7,645 nucleotides of DNA from Sphingomonadales bacterium. GTDB lineage: Bacteria > Pseudomonadota > Alphaproteobacteria > Sphingomonadales > Sphingomonadaceae. The stretch spans positions 1 to 7,645 of the forward strand of contig JAAFIT010000105.1 of NCBI GenBank assembly GCA_013298745.1, written 5' to 3'. Below, one piece after another: positions 1-7,070 of this stretch. A program made the translations under genes and the position numbers. Below the pieces are notes generated by a model. It saw nothing but the letters and a program-made list of their open reading frames with translations, did no database searches and was not told the origin of the DNA. Position 1 is the first letter of the stretch. Each line of letters opens with the position of its first letter.

Positions 1-594
1 GCGCACGTCGGTGGCCGAGACGATGGCCCCGAGGCGGCGCGCCGTGGCGATCGCCTGCAAGCCGGCAACGCCGACGCCCATGACGAAGACGCGCGCTGCC
101 GAAATCGTGCCGGCGGCGGTCATCATCATCGGGAAGGCGCGGCCATAGGCTTCGGCGGCGTCGATGACCGCCTTGTAGCCGGCGAGGTTCGATTGCGAGG
201 ACAGCACGTCCATCGATTGCGCGCGGGTGATGCGCGGCATGAATTCCATGGCAAAGGCGTTGATATTGGCCTTGGCATAACCGTCGATGCGAGCGCGATC
301 GGCAAACGGCGCCAGAATGGCGGCAAGCGTCGCGCCGGCCTTGATGCCCGGCAGATCGGCAATCGCCGGGCCCTGCACGCCCAGCACCAGATCGGCGCCG
401 CCGATGGTCGCGGCACGATCGGCGACGGTGGCCCCGGCTTCGGCATAGGCGGCATCGGCGATATTGGCATGGGCACCGGCGCCGGCTTCCACCGAGACGC
501 TGGCACCAAGGCCGATCAGCTTTTTGACAGTTTCAGGTGTCGCTGCGACGCGCGGTTCGGCGTCGGCAGTTTCACGCAACACGGCAATTTTCAT
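1..594 (-). CDS. pntAA: NAD(P) transhydrogenase alpha subunit, N-terminal part (partial)
   Basis: First 198 residues of the soluble NAD(H)-binding domain I of proton-translocating transhydrogenase, which passes hydride between NAD(H) and NADP(H) at the inner membrane using the proton gradient. The gene continues past the left edge. The protein opens MKIAVLRET and carries the hallmark block MPRITRAQSMD (119-129) followed by SSQSNLAGY (132-140). R121, Q126 and D129 match the spacing of the RQD loop known from Rhodospirillum rubrum domain I. FPMMMTAAGT (154-163) and the Rossmann motif GVGVAG (173-178) follow. The ATG is supported by a strong purine-rich ribosome site (GGGGGGAAG, 600-608) five bases upstream. 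The oxidase subunit IV gene lies 67 bases upstream on the same strand, so the two are probably co-transcribed. I favour the split (pntAA/pntAB/pntB) form because of the taxon, but the missing C-terminus would be needed to exclude a full-length PntA. Confidence 0.95.
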   Translation of the reverse strand, partial: MKIAVLRETADAEPRVAATPETVKKLIGLGASVSVEAGAGAHANIADAAYAEAGATVADRAATIGGADLVLGVQGPAIADLPGIKAGATLAAILAPFADRARIDGYAKANINAFAMEFMPRITRAQSMDVLSSQSNLAGYKAVIDAAEAYGRAFPMMMTAAGTISAARVFVMGVGVAGLQAIATARRLGAIVSATDVR

Positions 595-629
595 CAAGTC
601 TTCCCCCCAGGGCAACAGTTCAGCGTCGA

Positions 630-660
630 TGATCGACAGGCGCTCTCCCAGCGCCGATCA
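630..660 (-). promoter_or_regulatory. Intergenic hairpin between oxidase subunit IV gene and pntAA
   Basis: An inverted repeat GGCGCT / AGCGCC (639-644 and 650-655, 5-base loop) is enclosed by a second pair TGATC / GATCA (630-634 and 656-660), with four unpaired bases on one side. It starts two bases after the stop codon of the upstream small gene. No T-run follows on the minus strand, so it does not look like a strong intrinsic terminator. It could be a processing or stability element that sets the ratio of the two messages, or a weak attenuator. Confidence 0.35.
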
Positions 661-661
661 A

Positions 662-799
662 TCAGACGAGGAAAATCGCCATCAAGATCAACGCCAGCGA
701 CACCAGGGCAACACCCCATTTCGTCGCAGTGATGAAGCCTTCAAAGGTTTCATGATGCTCGGTGCGAGGCTTCCCCGCATCATCACCGTTGTGTGCCAT
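662..799 (-). CDS. aa3-type cytochrome c oxidase subunit IV (small membrane protein)
   Basis: A 45-residue protein with a polar His/Asp/Glu-rich N-terminus (MAHNGDDAGKPRTEHHETFE) and one hydrophobic transmembrane helix (about residues 28-45) ending at the C-terminus. The order of acidic/His head, a segment of the GFITATKWG type, then a single helix matches the short bacterial aa3 oxidase subunit IV family (Pfam COX4_pro_2), whose members are usually about 40-60 residues. It is thought to sit beside the catalytic subunits in the inner membrane, and its role is accessory. The start is ambiguous. The ATG at 797-799 has AGGA upstream, but an in-frame ATG at 815-817 has a stronger site (AAGGGG, seven bases away) and would add MTTGTT. 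pntAA follows 67 bases downstream. The other oxidase genes are not in the window. Identification rests on length, topology and remembered family sequence. Confidence 0.82.
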   Translation of the reverse strand: MAHNGDDAGKPRTEHHETFEGFITATKWGVALVSLALILMAIFLV

Positions 800-849
800 G
801 GTCGTTCCTGTGGTCATGTTTGCGCCCCTTGCGCGCTGCCTGATAGCAG

Positions 850-882
850 ATGCAGCAGGTGTGTGAAGATGTCACGCTGCAT
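850..882 (-). terminator. Possible hairpin downstream of folP
   Basis: Arms ATGCAGC (850-856) and GCTGCAT (876-882) are fully complementary. A further GTG/CAC pair (859-861 with 873-875) can extend the stem inward past a two-base bulge. The stem lies about 35 bases after the folP stop and before the oxidase subunit IV gene. No T-run follows on the minus strand, so any termination would be weak or Rho-assisted. The rest of the 800-915 spacer must also hold the promoter of the following genes if they are not read through from folP. I could not pick out a convincing -35/-10 pair there. Confidence 0.25.
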
Positions 883-915
883 TGCACAAGCTGCCAGCCG
901 CTTCAACTGTCGGCT

Positions 916-1875
916 TCAATCGAGATTGGCACCGCGCCAAACGGCAAGCGCCTGTGCGGTTTCGGCAACATCATGCACGCGGACGATCTGCACGCCCTGC
1001 GCCGCCGCGTGCAGCGCCAGCGCCAGACTACCCGGCAAGCGAGCATCGGGCGGCACATCGCCGGCCATGCGCCCGATCAAGGCCTTGCGGCTGGCGCCGA
1101 GCAACAGCGGCACACCAAGGCCATGGAACAGCGACAGGCCGCGCAGCAGCGCCAGATTATGGTCAAGCCCCTTGCCGAAACCGATGCCCGGATCGGCGAT
1201 GATGCGGTCGCGGTCGATCCCCGCCGCCACACAGGCATCGATCCGCGCCGCCAGCCAGTCATACACATCGAGCAGCGCATCATCATAGCGCGGCGCGTCC
1301 TGCATGGTTTCGGGCGACCCTTGCGCGTGCATCAACACCACCGGGCAACCGCGCGCCGCCACCAGCGCCAGGGCATTGCTGTCATGCCCCAGCGCCGAGA
1401 CATCATTGACCAGCGCGGCACCAGCATCGAGCGCCTCGACCATGATCGCCGCCTTGCGCGTGTCGATGCTCCAGTTGAGCCCCACCAGCCCCGGCAAGAC
1501 CGCTGCCAGCCGCTCTGCTTCGGTGGCCGTATCCACCGCTGCGGCGCGCGGGCGGGTCGATTCGGCGCCGATGTCGATAATGTCGGCCCCTGCCGCAGCC
1601 ATCGCACGCGCCGACGCCACCGCGACCGCCGGATCGGCATGGCGGCCGCCATCCGAAAAGCTGTCGGGCGTGACATTGAGGATGCCCATGATGGCGGTGC
1701 GATCCACCGGTAGCCTGGCAATGGCAGCGCGCGGCGCCACCAGCGGTGCCAGCACGGCATCCGGCAGACTTGCAGCCGCGATAACGCGCGGCGGCGTGTT
1801 GCGCGCCAGAACTTCGACCTCGGCAAAGCGCAAGGGCCCGCCGGCGAGCGGCAGTCCGCCGCTGCCGCTGCGCAC
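916..1875 (-). CDS. folP: Dihydropteroate synthase
   Basis: Cytoplasmic TIM-barrel enzyme of folate synthesis that joins p-aminobenzoate to 6-hydroxymethyl-dihydropterin pyrophosphate; the target of sulfonamides. Numbered from the GTG at 1873-1875 (319 residues), it shows all the family motifs in order: NVTPDSFSDGG (67-77, Asn67 metal/pyrophosphate loop), IGAESTRP (102-109), SIDTRK (136-141), VNDVS (156-160), LMHAQGSPETM (181-191), DPGIGFGK (228-235), GASRK (260-264) and RVHDV (299-303). There is an N-terminal region of about 60 residues before the barrel, as in other alphaproteobacterial forms. The start is doubtful. The GTG has no clear ribosome site, and the frame upstream of it, open into the preceding gene, still reads RLYHRPL, which resembles the usual N-terminus of these proteins. 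The preceding M13 peptidase gene stops 20 bases upstream, so the two are probably one transcript. Function is secure; only the 5' end is not. Confidence 0.96.
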   Translation of the reverse strand: MRSGSGGLPLAGGPLRFAEVEVLARNTPPRVIAAASLPDAVLAPLVAPRAAIARLPVDRTAIMGILNVTPDSFSDGGRHADPAVAVASARAMAAAGADIIDIGAESTRPRAAAVDTATEAERLAAVLPGLVGLNWSIDTRKAAIMVEALDAGAALVNDVSALGHDSNALALVAARGCPVVLMHAQGSPETMQDAPRYDDALLDVYDWLAARIDACVAAGIDRDRIIADPGIGFGKGLDHNLALLRGLSLFHGLGVPLLLGASRKALIGRMAGDVPPDARLPGSLALALHAAAQGVQIVRVHDVAETAQALAVWRGANLD

Positions 1876-1895
1876 CAGTGGCCGATGGTAGAGCC

Positions 1896-3935
1896 TTACC
1901 AGACCTTCAACCGATCGGCCGGCGCCAGATACAGCTTCTCGCCGGGCTTGGCGTCGAAGGCGGCGTACCAGCTATCGAGATTGCGCACGACATAGGGGCG
2001 GAAATGCCCGGCCGTGTGCGGATCGACAACAAGTTGCTGCAACAGCGCCGCATCGCGATACTTGTCGCGCCAGACCTGGGAAAAACCGAGGAAGAAGCGT
2101 TGATCACCTGTGAAGCCGTCGATCACCGGCGCGGGCTTGCCACCCAGTGAGCGCTTCCAGGTGTCATAGGCAATGGTGATGCCGGCGAGATCGGCCATGT
2201 TCTCGCCCAGCGTCAGTTCGCCATTCACATTTTTGCCGGGCAGCGGCTGATAGGCGCCATATTGCGCCACCACCTTGTCGGTGAGCGCCTTGAACCGCGT
2301 CACATCCTGCGGCGTCCACCAATCTGCAAGACGACCCGTCTTGTCGTATTTGCGGCCCTGATCATCGAAATGATGGCTGATTTCATGGCCGATCACCGCA
2401 CCGATGCCGCCATAATTGACCGCCGGATCGGCCTTCGCATCGAAGAATGGCGGCTGCAGAATGGCGGCGGGGAAGACGATTTCGTTCCACACCGGATTGG
2501 CATAGGCGTTCACCGTCATTGGCGTCATGCCCCATTCGCTCCGGTCGAGCGGCTTGCCGATCTTGGCGAGCTGACGCTGCCAGTTGAAGGCGGCGGCGCG
2601 CTGAGCGTTACCAAAGGCATCACCGCGCACAACCTCGAGCCTGGAATAATCGCGCCATTTGTCGGGATAGCCGATCTTGGGCGTGAACGCGGCCAGCTTG
2701 GCGCGCGCCTGAGTGCGCGTCGCCGGGTCCATCCATTCGAGCTTTTCGAGCCGGGCATCCATGGCAGCGATGATGTTCTTCACCAGCTCATCGGCCTTGG
2801 CCTTTGATTCCGGCGGGAAGTATTCGGCTGTGTAGAGCTTGCCAATGGCTTCGCCGAGCACCGCCGAAGTCTGCGCAACGCCACGCTTCCAGCGCGGCTG
2901 GATTTCGGGCTGTCCGCCCAGGGTTTTGCGATTGAAATCGAAATCGGCGTCGACAAAGGCCCTGGGCAACACGGCCGCCGTATCATTGATGGCACGGAAG
3001 CGGAGATAATCCTGCCAGACGGCGATCGGCTCGCTGGCGACCAGCTTGGCAGCACCGGCGATGGCGCTCGGCGTGCTGACAACGACCGTCGGTTGTTCAT
3101 TGAGGCTGGTGGCGGTCAACAGCGCCGTCCAGTCGACACCCGGGAACTTTGCTTCGAGGTCGGTCCGCGCCACGGGATTATAGGTCTTTTCGGCCTGGCG
3201 CCGCTCGACTCGTGTCCAATGCGTCGTGGCGATCTTGGCTTCAAGCTCATAAACCGCCTTGGCGCGGGCTTCGCTATTGTCGAACCCGGCAAGCGCCAGC
3301 ATCCGGGCGATATGTGCCTGATATTTGGTGCGGGCTTCGGCGAATTTCGGGTTGGACTGATCGAGATAATAGTCGCGGTCCGGCAGGCCCAGGCCGCCCT
3401 GCCCGGCGGTCACCGTCACCGCATCGGGGTTCTTGCGATCGGGGCTGATGCCGACATTGACCGGCATCGAGGTGCCGAGCCGATTGGCCTCGCCGAACAG
3501 CCGCACCAGATCACTGCGATCCTTGACCGCGTCGATCTGCGCGAACACCGGCTTCAAAGGCGCAATACCCCGCGCCTCGATCGCCGCTTCGTCCATGAAA
3601 CTGGCGTAAAAATCCCCGACCTTCCGGGCTTCGCTGCCGGCTGTTGCCTTGCTCGCCGCCGCGGCTTCGACGATCTTGCGGGTGCGTTCGTCGCTCAGGT
3701 CGCGCAGCTTGGTGAACATGCCATATCGAGTCTGATCGGCCGGTATCTGCAGATCGGTCAGATATTTGCCGCTGGTATAGGCAACAAAATCATCGCCCGG
3801 CTTGACGCTGCGGTTCATCCCCGCCGTGTCGAAACCGAAGCTGCCGATTTCGGGCTTGGAGTCGGCAGCAAAGGCTGCGCCCGACACACCGAACACCAGC
3901 AGCGCCGAAGCGCAGAGCAGAAGCGAACGCGACAT
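1896..3935 (-). CDS. M13-family secreted zinc endopeptidase (neprilysin/PepO type)
   Basis: A 679-residue zinc metalloendopeptidase that cleaves peptides, probably in the periplasm. A classic signal peptide (MSRSLLLCASALLVFGVSG then AAFA|AD, cleavage near residue 23) has no credible lipobox. The large N-terminal peptidase_M13_N region is followed by the catalytic region: VNAYANP (475-481, substrate-binding Asn-Ala-Tyr type motif), HEISHHFDDQG (517-527) with zinc ligands H517 and H521 and catalytic E518, and GENMADLAG (577-585) with third ligand E578 and D582. It ends RLKVW, comparable to the conserved C-terminal tryptophan of the family. Length fits the family (about 650-750). I chose the ATG at 3933-3935 because GGGGAAA (3940-3946) precedes it and the signal peptide begins there. 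An upstream ATG at 3978-3980 would add 15 non-signal residues encoded by a hairpin. folP follows after 20 bases. The natural substrate cannot be told from sequence. Confidence 0.95.
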   Translation of the reverse strand: MSRSLLLCASALLVFGVSGAAFAADSKPEIGSFGFDTAGMNRSVKPGDDFVAYTSGKYLTDLQIPADQTRYGMFTKLRDLSDERTRKIVEAAAASKATAGSEARKVGDFYASFMDEAAIEARGIAPLKPVFAQIDAVKDRSDLVRLFGEANRLGTSMPVNVGISPDRKNPDAVTVTAGQGGLGLPDRDYYLDQSNPKFAEARTKYQAHIARMLALAGFDNSEARAKAVYELEAKIATTHWTRVERRQAEKTYNPVARTDLEAKFPGVDWTALLTATSLNEQPTVVVSTPSAIAGAAKLVASEPIAVWQDYLRFRAINDTAAVLPRAFVDADFDFNRKTLGGQPEIQPRWKRGVAQTSAVLGEAIGKLYTAEYFPPESKAKADELVKNIIAAMDARLEKLEWMDPATRTQARAKLAAFTPKIGYPDKWRDYSRLEVVRGDAFGNAQRAAAFNWQRQLAKIGKPLDRSEWGMTPMTVNAYANPVWNEIVFPAAILQPPFFDAKADPAVNYGGIGAVIGHEISHHFDDQGRKYDKTGRLADWWTPQDVTRFKALTDKVVAQYGAYQPLPGKNVNGELTLGENMADLAGITIAYDTWKRSLGGKPAPVIDGFTGDQRFFLGFSQVWRDKYRDAALLQQLVVDPHTAGHFRPYVVRNLDSWYAAFDAKPGEKLYLAPADRLKVW

Positions 3936-3944
3936 GAAATTTCC

Positions 3945-3970
3945 CCGGCAGCAGAAGTGCTTGCTGCCGG
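3945..3970 (-). promoter_or_regulatory. Hairpin in the leader of the M13 peptidase gene
   Basis: A perfect 9-bp inverted repeat, CCGGCAGCA (3945-3953) and TGCTGCCGG (3962-3970), with an 8-base loop. In the message the stem ends two bases inside the purine-rich ribosome site (GGGGAAA, 3940-3946), ten bases before the start codon. Folding would partly mask or flank the ribosome site. This suggests translational control or 5'-end protection, but no function is proven. It is not followed by a T-run on the minus strand. Confidence 0.5.
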
Positions 3971-3992
3971 TCTTAGCCATTCGACGTCAGGC

Positions 3993-4019
3993 ACGAAAGC
4001 GACAATGTGACGCTTTCGT
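3993..4019 (-). terminator. Stem-loop after ccrM, terminator-like
   Basis: Perfect 9-bp arms ACGAAAGCG (3993-4001) and CGCTTTCGT (4011-4019) with a 9-base loop begin six bases after the ccrM stop codon. On the minus strand an outer GGC/GCC pair can lengthen the stem past an AAA bulge. The position is typical for a terminator separating ccrM from the M13 peptidase gene. However, the T-run (TTTT, 4019-4022) is on the plus-strand side, so the textbook intrinsic-terminator layout points the wrong way for ccrM. Confidence 0.5.
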
Positions 4020-4025
4020 TTTGCC

Positions 4026-5319
<1,294 letters not shown>

Positions 5320-5321
<2 letters not shown>

Positions 5322-5898
5322 AAACCCCCGACAACCGTGCGCGCACCGGCGCAAAACTGCGGCGATGGTGCGGCGTGACGCCCAGTTCGGCGAGACCGCG
5401 AGCGTGCACCGCGGTGCCGTAACCCTTGTTCGCCGCCCAGCCATAGCCCGGATATTCGGCGTCGAGTGCCACCATAAGCCGGTCCCGCGTCACCTTGGCG
5501 ATGATCGAGGCCGCGGCAATCGCGGCTTCGAGGCCATCGCCGCCAACGATCGCCGTCGCCGGCCACCGCCACTGCGGCAAGCGGTTGCCATCCACCAGCA
5601 CATGGTCCGGGCCCTCAGGCAATGCCTCGACGGCACGGGTCATCGCCAGATGGTTGGCTTGCAGGATGTTGAGCGTATCGATTTCAGCAACGCTGGCCTG
5701 CCCGACGCCTATCAGGCACGCGCTGGCGTGCAGCGCTGCGAACAATTGCTCGCGGCGGTCCGCCGTCAACCGTTTGCTGTCATCAAGGCCCCCAGGAACC
5801 CGCCCGCGCAGAATGACGGCCGCGGCGATCACCGGTCCCGCCCAGGGTCCGCGCCCGGCCTCGTCCACCCCGGCGATGATCATCGGTCGATCGGTCAC
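5320..5898 (-). CDS. rnhB: Ribonuclease HII
   Basis: Cytoplasmic endonuclease that cuts RNA in RNA-DNA hybrids and removes misincorporated ribonucleotides. From the GTG at 5896-5898 it is 192 residues, within the usual 190-220. The four catalytic acids are all visible: D12 and E13 in GVDEAGRGPWAGP, D103 in VDGN, and D121 in VGGD. The spacing D103-D121 equals that of D108-D126 in the E. coli enzyme. ASIIAKVTRDRLM (130-142), GYGWAANKGYGT (151-162) and HHRRSF (177-182) are typical. The GTG overlaps the stop of the upstream thiD-type gene as GTGA, suggesting translational coupling. The alternative ATG at 5881-5883 would start five residues later, just before IIAGVDEAG. Neither has a strong ribosome site. 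ccrM follows downstream. Confidence 0.96.
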
Positions 5899-7070
5899 AC
5901 CCGCCAGGGTGGAAATCGCCGCGCCGTGCCGGCGGCATAGAGGCAGATGCGATTGCCCGCCGGATCGGTCAGCCGGGCTTCGCGCCACAGCCAGTCTTCA
6001 TCGCGCGGCGCCTGATCGAAGTGCAGGCCGGCGGCGGTCAATTCAACCACCCAGGCATCGAGGCGCAGCGTTTCCAGATAGATGACCGCACCACCCGCCA
6101 CGCCGTCGCCGACATGGATGGACAGGGTCGTACCATTGCCCGCCTCGAAGCGCGCGTAACCATTGTCGGGGCTGTCGACGATCAGGCGCAGGCCCAGCCG
6201 TTGGTAAAAGGCCAGCGACGCGCCATAATCCAGCGCCGGAACCGTGATCTGATTGAGCACTGGCGCCGGCGCGGTGATATCATTGATGACGCTGGCATGA
6301 CCGAGCGGCCCATGCCCTGCCCCAAAGCCCGGCGCCGACAGCATCGCCAGCCGCACGAACATCCGCGCCCGTTCAACCGCGGCCTCGAGTGCCAGCCCCT
6401 GCCCCAGCCCGCAGGCCAGCGCCGCCGCCAGGGTGCAACCGGTGCCATGGGTGTGGCGGGTCGCGATCCGTTCCGATTGAAACGCCACATGGCCGCCGCG
6501 CGTCACCAGCCAGTCGGTCAACTGGTCCCCTGGCAGATGCCCGCCCTTGGCGAGCACGGCCTGAGGCCCCTGCAGTAGCAATTCCTGCGCGGCGAGCAGC
6601 GCGTCGGCATCATCCTCGATTTCGGTTTGCGCCAGCATCGCCAGTTCGGGCGTGTTCGGCGTCACCACCGTCGCCATCGGCAACAAGCGCTCGATCAGCT
6701 CCAGCGCCGCATCATCCGCGAGCAGCGCCGCTCCACCTTTCGCCACCATCACCGGATCGAGCACGATCGGCACCGTCACGCCGGCGAGGGCATCCGCCAC
6801 TGCCCGCACTGTCGCTGCACCGCCGACCATACCGATCTTTACGGCATCGACACCGATGTCATCGATGCAGGCGCGGATCTGCGCCGCCACGATCTCCGGG
6901 GGGATGGCGTGGATCGCTGAAACGCCAAGCGTGTTCTGCACCGTCACCGCCGTGATCGCCGTCATGGCATAGCCACCAAGGCAGGTGACCGTCTTGATGT
7001 CGGCCTGGATGCCGGCGCCGCCGCCGCTGTCGGAGCCGGCGATGATGAGGACACGAGGGGGGGACATCAT
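5895..7070 (-). CDS. thiD: Hydroxymethylpyrimidine (phosphate) kinase with C-terminal VOC-like domain
   Basis: A 391-residue fusion. Residues 5-262 are a ThiD ribokinase-fold enzyme, which phosphorylates hydroxymethylpyrimidine and its monophosphate for thiamine synthesis. Supporting motifs are VLIIAGSDSGGGAGIQAD (7-24), ITAVTVQNT (39-47, Gln45 at the pyrimidine site), KIGM (78-81), LDPVMVAKGG (104-113), VVTPNTPE (135-142) and the anion hole HGTGCT (208-213). ThiD normally ends near residue 265. Here the same frame continues into about 110 residues (271-381) resembling a glyoxalase/bleomycin-resistance (VOC) domain: NQITVPALDYGASLAFYQRLGL (273-294 region), ARF, SIHVGD, LDAWVVELTAAG and DPAGNRICLY. 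The first ATG overlaps the stop of the upstream gene as ATGA; a second ATG follows directly. The downstream rnhB start overlaps its stop as GTGA. The function of the VOC part is unknown. The ThiD call is secure and the fold of the tail probable. Confidence 0.93.
   Translation of the reverse strand: MMSPPRVLIIAGSDSGGGAGIQADIKTVTCLGGYAMTAITAVTVQNTLGVSAIHAIPPEIVAAQIRACIDDIGVDAVKIGMVGGAATVRAVADALAGVTVPIVLDPVMVAKGGAALLADDAALELIERLLPMATVVTPNTPELAMLAQTEIEDDADALLAAQELLLQGPQAVLAKGGHLPGDQLTDWLVTRGGHVAFQSERIATRHTHGTGCTLAAALACGLGQGLALEAAVERARMFVRLAMLSAPGFGAGHGPLGHASVINDITAPAPVLNQITVPALDYGASLAFYQRLGLRLIVDSPDNGYARFEAGNGTTLSIHVGDGVAGGAVIYLETLRLDAWVVELTAAGLHFDQAPRDEDWLWREARLTDPAGNRICLYAAGTARRFPPWRV

Noticed and set aside
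800..915. Promoter for the oxidase subunit IV-pntAA genes
   Set aside because: Several weak hexamer pairs can be drawn (for example TTGAAG with AATGCA at 17 bases), but none is better than background, so none is listed.
850..1713. Plus-strand open frames opposite folP
   Set aside because: The His/Arg/Gln-rich low-complexity translation is typical of antisense frames in GC-rich DNA. folP motifs are complete on the minus strand.
3912..3930. Lipoprotein signal in the M13 peptidase (Cys8)
   Set aside because: The cysteine lies inside the start of the hydrophobic core, without a lipobox after a full h-region. AFA|AD is a normal signal peptidase I site.
3936..3980. Upstream ATG adding MAKTGSKHFCCRGNF to the M13 peptidase
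   Set aside because: The extension is encoded by a perfect inverted repeat, would disrupt the signal peptide, and bypasses a good ribosome site before the ATG at 3933-3935.
3982..3989. CGACGTCA palindrome-like site between ccrM and the M13 gene
   Set aside because: A single short match in GC-rich DNA with no second copy or known regulator.
3093..4010. Long plus-strand open frame (305 codons) opposite the M13 peptidase
   Set aside because: It is a GC-rich antisense shadow with no recognisable motifs. The minus strand encodes a complete M13 peptidase with signal peptide and zinc motifs.
5899..5988. Longer rnhB start inside thiD
   Set aside because: The extra 30 residues are out-of-frame thiD coding sequence and do not resemble RNase HII N-termini. 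The GTG at 5896-5898 or ATG at 5881-5883 fit better.
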